Positions 49,366 to 57,221 of a stretch of 64,000 nt of DNA are shown piece by piece. Position numbers and translations under genes: made by a program. The stretch covers positions 1-64,000 of the forward strand of contig NZ_SLXS01000004.1 of assembly GCF_004340785.1 (NCBI RefSeq). The letters run 5' to 3'. The number at the start of each line of letters is the position of its first letter. Within the stretch, counting starts at the first letter, position 1. Source of the stretch: Tumebacillus sp. BK434. GTDB taxonomy: Bacteria; Bacillota; Bacilli; Tumebacillales; Tumebacillaceae. The notes below the pieces were generated by a model. The model saw only the letters and a program-made list of their open reading frames with translations, ran no database searches and was not told the origin of the DNA.

Positions 49366-49827
49366 ATGTCTAACGAACTGGAAGCGAAAAAAGGCACCCA
49401 CTATACACTGGTCGATGCCGGTCCGTTTACGGAGCTGGGGAAGTATAAATTCGAAGTCGGCCCGTATCAGTTCCCGGGTAAGCTGTTTTTGAACGACCTG
49501 CTCGGGTTGACCGGAATGGAAGTCAGCTTCGGAAAGATGTTCCCCGGCACGGGAATTCCGTATTCGCATAAGCATGTGGAGAATGAAGAGCTTTATATTT
49601 TTATCAAAGGGCAAGGGCAGTTTTTGATCGATGGCGAAGTGATTGACGTTCGCGAAGGGACTGCGATTCGCGTGGGCACAGAAGGTGTGCGGGCGTGGCG
49701 GAACAACTCGACGGAGGAACTGCACTATATTGTGATTCAAGCGAAGCAAGGCAGCTTGGGGCAGTATACGCTGAAGGATGGGAAGATCGTCGAGCCGAAG
49801 GTGACGTGGCCGGGTGAAGAGGCGTAG
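49366..49827 (+). CDS. Cupin-domain protein
   Basis: A 153-residue protein has a single cupin barrel. Motif 1 is IPYSHKHVENEELYIFIKGQG (about 66-86, metal ligands His71, His73, Glu77) and motif 2 lies near EGVRAWRNNS (about 110-119), where the usual final His is replaced. AAGGAG precedes the ATG. Enzymatic or binding role unknown. Confidence 0.85.
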   Translation: MSNELEAKKGTHYTLVDAGPFTELGKYKFEVGPYQFPGKLFLNDLLGLTGMEVSFGKMFPGTGIPYSHKHVENEELYIFIKGQGQFLIDGEVIDVREGTAIRVGTEGVRAWRNNSTEELHYIVIQAKQGSLGQYTLKDGKIVEPKVTWPGEEA

Positions 49828-49844
49828 TTTTTGGTGATTTTGGC

Positions 49845-49877
49845 GGGGAGGGGTGTTTCTGTTTTCCTCCCCTTTGT
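49845..49877 (+). terminator. Terminator of the cupin gene
   Basis: GGGGAGG / CCTCCCC with a 14-base loop and TTTG; moderate. Confidence 0.55.
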
Positions 49878-49901
49878 TAAACATACCAGCAAAAAAGGGG
49901 T

Positions 49902-49929
49902 TTGAAGTCAGCCGATCTTAGGTTATAAT
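49902..49929 (+). promoter_or_regulatory. Promoter of tRNA-Sec
   Basis: TTGAAG (49902-49907) and TATAAT (49924-49929) are 16 bases apart, 16 bases before the tRNA. Confidence 0.65.
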
Positions 49930-49945
49930 GATTCTATTCTCATAT

Positions 49946-50042
49946 GGAAGCAGATGGAGTACTGGTGTCTCTCCCGGTCTTCAAAACCGAGCGCGGCCGG
50001 TGGACCCGGCTGGGTGGGTTCGATTCCCACGTGCTTCCGCCA
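49946..50042 (+). tRNA. tRNA-Sec (selenocysteine), anticodon TCA
   Basis: A 97-base tRNA has paired acceptor ends GGAAGCA / TGCTTCC, a long D arm, anticodon loop CTTCAAA with TCA (reads UGA), a long variable arm GCCGG / CCGGC and the T loop GTTCGATTC, ending CCGCCA. This layout is specific to tRNA-Sec. No selA, selB or selD lies in the window. It marks the left edge of the island. Confidence 0.92.
49948..49991 (+). repeat. Left copy of a 44-bp direct repeat (candidate att site)
   Basis: Positions 3-46 of tRNA-Sec, from AAGCAG to ACCGAG, recur perfectly at 62513-62556, 12,565 bases away. A perfect repeat inside a tRNA at both ends of an integrase-bearing AT-rich block is the usual mark of an integrated element. 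Confidence 0.75.
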
Positions 50043-50224
50043 AAAATGTAAGTAGGGCAAGGGAACTTGCTAGGTATCGCGTTTTTCTTGACTTGGAAAA
50101 CACACTAGTATTTTACGCGAATTTGATGCAGTCCGAGTGTGACCTATTTGGGTGTTCGGGTGTGTCCAATCGCTAAATCGGGTCTGTTCGTAACTCTCTA
50201 TGACAATCATAGGGGGTTATTTTA

Positions 50225-51173
50225 ATGTTTGGAGCGAAGACGAAACGCAAGGTTGCAAGAACTCCCACCACCACAAATGACCGTTCTTTCGTGGGAGAGT
50301 TATCGCTGGTCGAAATGTTCGAAAGATAAATGTCGCAGAAAAGGACGGAGGGCTTGGCACAGGTAACCCTAGAAGACTATGAGGTACATTTTAGATACCT
50401 GTTTGAGTACTTAGGCGGTGACATCGCCAAGGAAGACATCACTGCCGATCTGTTCAGAGCCTATATCGACTGGATGATCCATGACAAGGGTCTTTCCCCT
50501 GTAACGGCAAACGTGAGGATCAGAACAATGAGGGCGTTTATACGCTTCGCCTTTGTAGAAGGCTACATTCAATCACCGTTACATGAAAAAATCAAGCTGC
50601 TTAAAACCGAAGAAGACACGCTTGAATCGTTTACCACCGCAGAGGTCAAGGCACTTCTCGATAAGGTAGACACTTCAACATTTGCAGGATTTCGTGACTT
50701 CGTGATGATCTGCACGCTATTGGACACGATGGCTCGAATATCGGAGCTTGTCGCCCTCAAGCGAAGCAATGTCAATATAAATTAAGCTCGAAGCCCATGA
50801 AACAAAATCTCGACGTGCTAAGGACTGTCCCACAAGCAAGCTATTAGCAGATTACATGAGTGAATCAGAGGACTTTGCGGAAGAGTTATTATTTCTGTCG
50901 TATAGTGGAACTTCGATTTTGCCTAATTCGTGGAGGAGGAGATTGTCGGAATACGGGGAACTGGCTGGTATTCGAAATAAACGAGTATCTCCTCATACTT
51001 TTCGGCATACGGGAGCCTTGTTTTATATCCTCAATGGAGGCGACCCGTTTAGTTTGCAAAAGATTCTGGGTCACACGGACATGTCGATGGTCAGGAAATA
51101 TATCCAGATGACCAGTGCGGACGTGAAACGGCAGCATAATATATTTTCGCCGTTAAAAAACATAAGATTATAG
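50225..51173 (+). pseudogene. Tyrosine recombinase (integrase), broken by a stop and a frameshift
   Basis: The reading runs in three pieces. The first (50225-50329, 34 residues, good AGGGGGT site) ends at TAA, directly followed by ATG 50330. The second (50330-50785) carries the core-binding domain and the first catalytic Arg (DTMARISELVAL). A frameshift near 50780 leads into the third piece (to 51173), which holds the Lys region (HETKSRRAKDCP), HTFRH and GHTDMSMVRKYI with the nucleophile Tyr. All catalytic residues remain, but no single protein is made, so the gene is probably dead. It lies next to tRNA-Sec, as expected for the element's integrase. Confidence 0.8.
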
Positions 51174-51181
51174 TCCAGAAT

Positions 51182-51205
51182 GCGGGTCAATCTGACCTGC
51201 TTTTT
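51182..51205 (+). terminator. Terminator of the broken integrase
   Basis: GCGGGTCA / TGACCTGC with a three-base loop and TTTTT. Confidence 0.8.
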
Positions 51206-51513
51206 GTTTTTGAGAGGGAATAAAAAGTCGAATAAAAAACTATTGACTATACATAAAGTGATATTTTACAAATCTATATATCTGTTGTATCATATGATTC
51301 ACCAAGTCATATCTAGGAAGGGATTGATGTCATTCATCGAAGAGGTGGGAAATAACCCTTTTCGCAATTATTAGCGGTGTCTATAGTACCAGTTGAGATA
51401 ATTTTTCGGTAAAATATCACCCTAATATATACTGTTAACAAAGAAAACTATTAGCAAAGAAAACTACTACAAAGAATTGGAGTCTTGTTTTTTTAGGAAA
51501 GGAAAAACACATC
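51206..51513. other. AT-rich non-coding region
   Basis: About 310 bases of strongly AT-rich DNA hold a 64-codon frame without protein-like composition. There is no clear gene. Scattered direct AT-rich words (AAGAAAACTA twice near 51440-51470) are seen. Confidence 0.4.
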
Positions 51514-52468
51514 ATGAGCAAACAATATTATAGTCCCTATTCCAAATTCGTTTTACGGTACAGATAAGCTATCCTCTCATGCGTTGTACTTGTATGCTCA
51601 TCTATACCAAGGGAGGACTTATCTTACAGATACAACAAAGACTAACCTAAGTTTGATTGAATCGGAAATAAAGTTTGTCAAGAAAGGTCAAGACAATCGA
51701 AACTATATCCTGCAAGCCTTGGAATGCCTGATTACGAGAGGCCACATCGTATGTACTTATCTTGATTTAAAAAAAGACAAGCGGCTCGACATTTCTTTTC
51801 CAAAAGTTGATGGTTATGAAAAAATTCCAGTTGCATACTCTCGGATGACTGACAATTCCGAGAAGTACATGATCCTCTGTTATATTACAAAAACTAAGCG
51901 AAGCATTTCGTATTATGAGCTTGCTGATGTACTTATTTGCTCTGTTACTCATGCCAAAAATATTATTTCTGAAATGGAGACAGAGGGACTGATACAGATA
52001 ATACAAGGGAAGTTTTTCATTAACGATGAAGGATTGCCTCGAAGAGAGAAAAATAAATACTCTGTAAATTCGGGAAATATCAAGGCGGAAAGTTCACAAT
52101 TTGAAACTATCAACAGCGAAGAGAAGGATGATGAGCCAGAACACAATTGGTATGATCGGGATGCTAAACTAAGTGTTAAGGATTTTGAGTATTATCTACA
52201 GACTGACGATGAGAAGCAGATAAGCCATGCAGAAAAGCGGATCGAAGCCATACGTCAAACTGAAGCAGGAAAGAAATTTATTGATCGTATGCTAAAAGAA
52301 GCAGAAGCCAATAATCGGGCATATGATGAATACTTTGGTAATCCAGAAAGAAAATTGAAGCAAATAATCGAATTTCAAAGGATCAATCAGCAAGTCAATG
52401 AACGAGTTCGAAATCAGAATGAAGATACAAATGATGAAAGGATTGACCTTTCAACTCTATGGGAGTAG
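51514..52468 (+). pseudogene. HTH protein of mobile-element type, frameshifted near its start
   Basis: An ATG with AGGAAAGG before it begins MSKQYY, but a one-base shift near 51530 moves the reading into the long frame (VPIPNSFYGTDKLSSHALYLYAH and onward to 52468; 294 residues from a TTG at 51584). The N-terminal 150 residues look like two winged-helix units, as in plasmid or phage replication initiators, followed by a charged helical end with a short DnaD-like look (EYYLQTDDEKQISHAEKRI region). If the shift is real the gene is damaged; if a rare start is used it may still be made. Function uncertain. Confidence 0.6.
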
Positions 52469-52472
52469 GGGA

Positions 52473-52497
52473 GTGGCAAAATGCCATTCCTTTTTTC
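52473..52497 (+). terminator. Terminator of the HTH gene
   Basis: GGAGTGGCA / TGCCATTCC followed by TTTTTT. Confidence 0.82.
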
Positions 52498-52747
52498 ATA
52501 TCTGGCGCGGTAAATATAGATTCAGTAGCTACGGTCAAGATTTTCAGCATACTGACATATGCCCAGCAGCAGCTCGCATCGAAGATGACCAATTTTTGCC
52601 TTGTATTCGATTTTTAAATTCACCCCTGACAAAGTATAGCCCCTCCACTCAATAATGCGATACAGGGCATATACGGGGCTCTGAGATAGGGTATGAGAGA
52701 CAGTTCTACTGTTATCAAATGAAATGGCGATTTCATAGGAAACAAAA
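52498..52747. other. Intergenic region, one doubtful frame
   Basis: About 250 bases between two terminators. A 78-codon minus-strand frame (52522-52758) starts inside the pro-peptide terminator without a ribosome site; its last 50 residues look mildly protein-like, so a decayed gene is possible. Confidence 0.3.
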
Positions 52748-52772
52748 AATGCACCCATAGGGGTGCAAGATT
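52748..52772 (-). terminator. Terminator after the pro-peptide gene
   Basis: On the minus strand TTGCACCC-CTAT-GGGTGCA is followed by TTTTTTG. Confidence 0.88.
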
Positions 52773-52784
52773 ACTACTTCAAGT

Positions 52785-52910
52785 TCAAGAATTAGAAATA
52801 ATCCCGTGTGGCTTTGGGTCGAGGTCTGCTGCAACGTTTGAAAGATTACTTCCATTGCTGACGAGAACAACAAATGCACATAACACTAATAGTGCCAGGA
52901 TCTTTTTCAT
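52785..52910 (-). CDS. Exported pro-peptide of an RRNPP-type signalling pair
   Basis: A 41-residue frame starts nine bases after the regulator's stop and ends just before a terminator. It opens MKKILALLVLCAFVVLVSNG, a clear secretion signal, then a short polar end finishing AADLDPKPHGIISNS. Small exported peptides encoded immediately after an HTH-TPR regulator are the hallmark of the Rap/NprR/PlcR/PrgX group, where a 5-10 residue C-terminal piece is re-imported and binds the TPR domain. By analogy the signal would come from the last 10-12 residues, for instance around KPHGIIS. Layout and signal sequence are seen; peptide activity is inferred. Confidence 0.72.
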   Translation of the reverse strand: MKKILALLVLCAFVVLVSNGSNLSNVAADLDPKPHGIISNS

Positions 52911-52919
52911 TTCGACTCT

Positions 52920-54215
52920 CTACTCCCTTGCTAAGGATTCAAAAAGATCACTTCTTTTGCTTTGCAAGTCAAGAGCTTCTTCTAAATTCCCGATCTTACG
53001 ACAGGCGTCAACGGCAATTTGGAGGGCAGCAGCTTGATCTCTCACAAAACCTATTATAGCAAATATGTTAGAAGATTTTATAGCGAGTTCTTGGGCTTGA
53101 ATATAATTCTGAATTTTGTAGTGGTATTTTGCGAAAACAGCATATAGTTCCCCTAATTCAAGCGTTGTAGATATTTCAATTGATGATGCTATGTGTTGCG
53201 CTTGGCAAAGATACTCATACGCTTCTTCAACTTGTTCGGTAAGCAGATGGATTTCTGCAATTTTAGCATAAACAAAAACCACTCCTGCATGATAATTGTC
53301 CAATTCAAATTGGTTTGCACACTGAATTAGATCCTGAATTGCTTGGTCTGGATTCTCTTTGTAGGTGATAGATGCAGCCATTGTCACCTGAACACGACTA
53401 AACAATGAATTGTTGTTCAGAGTTTGATATAAGGTCTTTGCCTGATCAAAGAATTCAGATGCCCTTTGAAAGTCATCTGTGTTTTTGTACGCAATACCTA
53501 ATACATATAATGCATCGGCTAGTTTTCTTATGTCATTGATTTTTTCGTAATACGCCCCTGCCTTTTCAATGTACGGGAGGGATTCACGAATACACCCTTT
53601 TTTTCGTAAGGTTAACCCTACATTGAATGAAATGTAGGCAGCGAGATGATCAAATTCAATGAACCGGTTTATATAATCGTAGGCGCGTTTGTAGTTGTAA
53701 AGTGCTTCTTCGGTTTCTTGCAATTCGGTATAATTGTTGCCGATCTTGTTTCTGATCCATGCCAGTAAATTTGCGTCGTGAAAATTGGAAGACTCAAGAC
53801 TCTGAATCATTGGTTGCAAAATAGACAGAGCTTCTTGAAAACGTCCTTGTTGATATTTACAGTCAGCAAGAAAAACCGATAATCTTAACTTATCATATTC
53901 GGAAACCAATTCATTCTGTAGCTTAACGATCAGTTCCTCTGCTTCGGCTGGCTGATTCTTTTCTATAAGCAGCTCAACAAGTTTGATCCGGGCGTGCAAT
54001 TCCATGTTTTTGTCTTCATCTTGAAGCAATTCTTTTATTGGAATCAAAAAGGCATCAGCAATCTTATTTAGAAGATCTGCAGATGGCATTGCACGATCCT
54101 GTTCAATTGTACTAATCCACGAGATCGTTACCCCAACCAGATTCCCAAGGTCGGTTTGTGATAAGTTTCGTTCTTTTCTAAGTCTCCGTAGTCTTTGACC
54201 TAATGATTCATTCAT
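52920..54215 (-). CDS. HTH-TPR regulator of RRNPP type (receptor for the pro-peptide)
   Basis: A 431-residue cytoplasmic protein has an N-terminal Cro/C1 HTH (about 5-62; LSQTDLGNLVGVTISWISTIEQ region) and then TPR-like helical repeats to the end (about 70-425; e.g. ALYVLGIAYKNTDDFQRASE). The arrangement and length match NprR/PlcR-like receptors. The cognate pro-peptide follows nine bases after the stop. GGGTGAT precedes the ATG. Its promoter is in the 54216-54369 gap, divergent from a second HTH-TPR gene. Confidence 0.85.
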   Translation of the reverse strand: MNESLGQRLRRLRKERNLSQTDLGNLVGVTISWISTIEQDRAMPSADLLNKIADAFLIPIKELLQDEDKNMELHARIKLVELLIEKNQPAEAEELIVKLQNELVSEYDKLRLSVFLADCKYQQGRFQEALSILQPMIQSLESSNFHDANLLAWIRNKIGNNYTELQETEEALYNYKRAYDYINRFIEFDHLAAYISFNVGLTLRKKGCIRESLPYIEKAGAYYEKINDIRKLADALYVLGIAYKNTDDFQRASEFFDQAKTLYQTLNNNSLFSRVQVTMAASITYKENPDQAIQDLIQCANQFELDNYHAGVVFVYAKIAEIHLLTEQVEEAYEYLCQAQHIASSIEISTTLELGELYAVFAKYHYKIQNYIQAQELAIKSSNIFAIIGFVRDQAAALQIAVDACRKIGNLEEALDLQSKRSDLFESLARE

Positions 54216-54248
54216 CTATATCACCCAATTTACTGGACTTTATTGAAT

Positions 54249-54277
54249 ATTATACAGATCTTGTCATAAATCAGCAA
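54249..54277 (-). promoter_or_regulatory. Promoter of the HTH-TPR/pro-peptide operon
   Basis: On the minus strand TTGCTG and TATAAT are 17 bases apart, about 34 bases before the ATG. Confidence 0.7.
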
Positions 54278-54320
54278 TGAAGTATACAAATTTCTGTAAC
54301 TCTCTATCGGTTAATACTTT

Positions 54321-54360
54321 ACATCAAGAATTGATGTAATCAAACGAACACTTCTATAAT
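54321..54360 (+). promoter_or_regulatory. Promoter and palindromic operator of the second HTH-TPR gene
   Basis: TTGATG (54331-54336) and TATAAT (54355-54360) are 18 bases apart. The perfect palindrome ACATCAAGAATTGATGT (54321-54337; arms ACATCAA / TTGATGT) covers the -35, so a bound dimer would block this promoter. Autoregulation is likely. Confidence 0.7.
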
Positions 54361-54393
54361 CAAGTCGCAATGACGAAGATGGGAGTGTTGAAT

Positions 54394-55683
54394 TTGAACA
54401 TATCGTCTCTTGGGCAAAGAATTCGAGAAATACGACTTAAAAAAGGAATCACTCAAATTGAGCTTGCTTCTGGCTTATGTACTCCATCGCTTATCTCCCA
54501 AATTGAAAGTGACAGGGCGCGACCTTCTTACAAAACTCTGGTTGCGCTGGCAACTAGACTCGATGTTCCTCTTGAACATCTCTTACAAGAGGTGAATCTG
54601 GATCTTGAGTTTTCAAGTAAGTACAAGTTGGCAATGGGAATGATTCGAGGGAATGAGTTCCAAACAGCCGTCCCGTTGTTGAATGACCTCTTGGAAAGTC
54701 AACAGCACAGAATACAAAGAGAATCGTTGCTGTTGGAACTTACACGCTGCCTCGTTGAGTTAGGTAATGTCCTTGAAGCTGAAAAGGTCTTACAACAGTT
54801 GGATCAAATCTGCTTCACGGAACGGAACGATCATTTACACGTTGAAGTGTTGTTGCTGCTTGGGAAAGTCGCGGAGTTGAAAAATGAATATCCAATCGCT
54901 CTTTTCCACACGAACCGGGCTTGGAATGAATTACAAAAGGTAGAAGAGATCGACGCAGATAATCAAGCGAAGATTCTCATTCAGTTAGCCAGTCTCCATG
55001 AGCGGGTCGGAAAGGTTGCGGAGGCGGCCGAGTATTACGAGAAGGCATTGTTGCTCAATCCGTATAACGGTGAAGATCGAGGGAAGACTTTTCTCCGCTT
55101 GGCAGAGGTTTATGATCGGCAAAAGAAGTTTGAGCAAGCAGAAGAATATGCAATGAAAGCAACCGTGCTTCTGCAAGAACAAGCGAATGCCGAACAGAAA
55201 CGAGAAATGAAACATCGTTTGATCATGCTGCAGCGTGAGAAGAGCGATTGGAAAGTGAGTGTCCAAAAACTGTTGAACCTTGCAGAGCAGTATGAGCAGA
55301 TCGGTGACAAATCAAAAGCTGGTGAAGTCTTCGCTGACATCGCGCTCATCTGTTCTGAGAATGGCGAAATTGATGAATCCTGGGCTTACGCTGAAAAAGC
55401 AAGAATGAGTCTCTCGGATACTTCCCCTACTATGGGGCAAGTCCACCGTGTTCTGTCGTTTGTCTATTTTCACCGTGAAGATGAGGAGAAAGGCAAACGG
55501 CATCTCGATAATGCGGTCAAGATTTATAAGCGACATGGCAAGTTTGCGGAGCTTGAAGAGGTAACGCTACACATGTGCCGGTATCTGAATGAAAAGGGGG
55601 AGCACCGGGAAGCATTCGAGCGGATGGAGCTGCTTCACACGTATATGACAGGACAATTGGAGCAGCGTGGGATCGTGCTTTGA
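54394..55683 (+). CDS. Second HTH-TPR regulator, divergent from the first
   Basis: A 429-residue protein has an N-terminal HTH (about 3-58; GITQIELASGLCTPSLISQIE region) and TPR-like repeats (about 65-420). The start is a TTG eight bases after GGGAG; an ATG at 54370 would give almost no leader after the promoter. It resembles the RRNPP group in architecture but no pro-peptide is seen after it. Instead a 128-residue two-repeat protein overlaps its stop. Its palindromic operator and back-to-back position with the first regulator suggest a two-regulator switch. Confidence 0.82.
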   Translation: MNISSLGQRIREIRLKKGITQIELASGLCTPSLISQIESDRARPSYKTLVALATRLDVPLEHLLQEVNLDLEFSSKYKLAMGMIRGNEFQTAVPLLNDLLESQQHRIQRESLLLELTRCLVELGNVLEAEKVLQQLDQICFTERNDHLHVEVLLLLGKVAELKNEYPIALFHTNRAWNELQKVEEIDADNQAKILIQLASLHERVGKVAEAAEYYEKALLLNPYNGEDRGKTFLRLAEVYDRQKKFEQAEEYAMKATVLLQEQANAEQKREMKHRLIMLQREKSDWKVSVQKLLNLAEQYEQIGDKSKAGEVFADIALICSENGEIDESWAYAEKARMSLSDTSPTMGQVHRVLSFVYFHREDEEKGKRHLDNAVKIYKRHGKFAELEEVTLHMCRYLNEKGEHREAFERMELLHTYMTGQLEQRGIVL

Positions 55684-56066
55684 AAGTCCAATTTATGGGT
55701 GTGTACGAGCGGCAGCATTGGGAGAGGTATTCCCGGACAATGGTGCGGGTAGGAAATGCAGCAGGCTACCTGTTCATCCACAAGAATCGCCATGATCGTT
55801 GGTACTTTCGCGGTCATCGAGTGGAAGCACAAAATTTCTATCAAGCCATGGCCAAACTTGAAGAGAGTATTTTCGAAGTAGAAGGATTATCAGACGGCGC
55901 ATTGTGGGAGCGAGTTGGGGCAATGATTGGAGTGAATGGCATCTGGGGATACTTGTATAAGAGCAAGACGAGACAAGGTGGTTGGGTATGGTGTGGGCAT
56001 GAGTTTGAAGCGGAGACAGAGAAGATGGCGAAGGAGCATTTGCAAAGTTTGAGCAAGGATACATGA
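55680..56066 (+). CDS. Protein with two copies of a GYL-W-GH-EA repeat, unknown function
   Basis: A 128-residue protein begins at TTG overlapping the regulator's TGA (CTTTGA); an ATG five codons later is the alternative. It contains two copies of a roughly 40-residue unit spaced 61 apart: GY29-30, W41, GH45-46, EA49-50, A56, L60 and GY90-91, W102, GH106-107, EA110-111, A117, L121. No signal peptide, membrane helix or known family. Overlap with the regulator indicates coupled translation and a joint role. It ends at a terminator. Confidence 0.7.
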   Translation: MKVQFMGVYERQHWERYSRTMVRVGNAAGYLFIHKNRHDRWYFRGHRVEAQNFYQAMAKLEESIFEVEGLSDGALWERVGAMIGVNGIWGYLYKSKTRQGGWVWCGHEFEAETEKMAKEHLQSLSKDT

Positions 56067-56076
56067 GCGGCTATTG

Positions 56077-56102
56077 GGCGACCCGAGGGGGTTGCCTTTT
56101 CT
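56077..56102 (+). terminator. Terminator after the two-repeat gene
   Basis: GGCGACCC / GGGTTGCC with a GAGG loop and TTTTC. Confidence 0.75.
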
Positions 56103-56277
56103 ATTTTGCAGGGTGGTGATCGGATAAGAGGTCAAAAGTAGCAAAAGAACACATCTGTTTGGAGTAATTTGTTTTTCACCGATTCCGATAAATTGGGGCG
56201 TTTTAAGGCTGTTTTGGGCTTAGATCGTAGAGAAATAGGGATTCTACCGAATGCGATTTCAAAAGCGCGTCACATCT

Positions 56278-56311
56278 TGAATGTAACACAATAAGAAAAG
56301 AGTAACATTCA
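56278..56311. repeat. 10-bp inverted repeat TGAATGTAAC / GTAACATTCA
   Basis: TGAATGTAAC (56278-56287) and GTAACATTCA (56302-56311) form inverted arms with one mismatch and a 14-base spacer in an otherwise empty AT-rich 376-base gap. The same word recurs in the palindrome at 56400. They could be integrase arm sites or operators. Confidence 0.6.
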
Positions 56312-56367
56312 GGAAAATGACGCCAGCCCTTGATATATAAGGGTTTTATCAGTTTTGGAAATTTTTG

Positions 56368-56416
56368 TTGCTTATAAATGTTACATATCGTATGATCGAG
56401 TTACATTGAATGTAAC
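56368..56416 (+). promoter_or_regulatory. Promoter and 17-bp perfect palindrome of the integrase gene
   Basis: TTGCTT (56368-56373) and TATGAT (56391-56396) are 17 bases apart. GTTACATT-G-AATGTAAC (56400-56416), a perfect palindrome, begins four bases after the -10, over the expected start of transcription. A repressor bound there would silence the integrase. Confidence 0.7.
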
Positions 56417-56442
56417 AAAACGTATGAAAAAGGGGTATATAT

Positions 56443-56985
56443 ATGGAACTCGTACAGCCAATTCGAGACAAAAAGCAGATCGACGAGATGAAGAAGGTAC
56501 TCAGAAAACAATCGCTTCGTGACTGGTTTCTGTTTGTCCTTGGGATCAATACAGGATTACGTGTAAGTGATGAGCTCACCTTGAAGGTTAAGAATGTACG
56601 CAATCAAACACACATCACCATCAAAGAGAGTAAGACAGACAAAGACAAGAGATTTAGAATCAACGGGGCTTTGCGTGAGTGCATTGACGAGTATATTGAG
56701 AGGATGGACGATGAAGCATGGTTATTCCCATCTAGGAAGGGTGACAAAGCAATTTCGAGGGTACAGGCATATCGAATCCTGAACGCTGCTGCTGAGAAGG
56801 TCGGGGTGGAAGAGATCGGGACTCATACCATGAGGAAGACATTCGGCTACCATCACTACAAACAGAACAAAGACGTTGCCATGCTGCAGAAACTCTTTAA
56901 TCACTCCGCACCGTCCGTGACACTTCGTTACATAGGTATCGAACAAGATGAAATGGACGCATCAATTGAAGATTTCAGACTATAA
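56443..56985 (+). CDS. Tyrosine recombinase, catalytic domain only
   Basis: A 180-residue protein has the complete catalytic set: Arg in GLRVSDEL (about 38-45), Lys in ESKTDKDKRF (about 66), HTMR (about 127-130), His in FNHSAPSV (about 152) and Tyr in TLRYIG (about 161). The usual N-terminal core-binding domain is absent, as in some short Bacillus recombinases. AGGGG precedes the ATG. It is a second, intact recombinase in the island and likely belongs to the element carrying the ABC-3C genes. Confidence 0.88.
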   Translation: MELVQPIRDKKQIDEMKKVLRKQSLRDWFLFVLGINTGLRVSDELTLKVKNVRNQTHITIKESKTDKDKRFRINGALRECIDEYIERMDDEAWLFPSRKGDKAISRVQAYRILNAAAEKVGVEEIGTHTMRKTFGYHHYKQNKDVAMLQKLFNHSAPSVTLRYIGIEQDEMDASIEDFRL

Positions 56986-57007
56986 CCATCCGTGAGGGTG
57001 GTTTTTG
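56984..57007 (+). terminator. Terminator of the short integrase
   Basis: AACCATCC / GGGTGGTTTTTG. Confidence 0.75.
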
Positions 57008-57153
57008 TATAGGGGGTGAGAAAACATCCATTAAGGACTTACTGATGTACATTATAGGATAAGCAATTGCATTTCCACGACCTGGATGATTTTCTATTTG
57101 TGACAAATTTATGTAGTTAAGTTTATTCATCATACCGGGTTAGTCAATTCCTT

Positions 57154-57197
57154 GCTATAATAGAAAGAGCATTATATACATTGAAAATGTTATATAC
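57154..57197 (+). promoter_or_regulatory. Extended -10 promoter and palindrome of the ABC-3C operon
   Basis: TGCTATAAT (57153-57161) is an extended -10. The palindrome ACATT-GAA-AATGT (57178-57190), extendable to about 57173-57196 with one bulge, lies just after it and resembles the integrase palindrome (both contain ACATTGAA). One regulator may bind both. Confidence 0.5.
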
Positions 57198-57221
57198 TGT
57201 TCTCTATGGGAGGTGTTTCTT

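Noticed and set aside
50042-50224. Possible small gene just after tRNA-Sec
   Set aside because: No frame with start, ribosome site and protein-like composition; only a promoter-like TTGACT with a poor -10 was seen.
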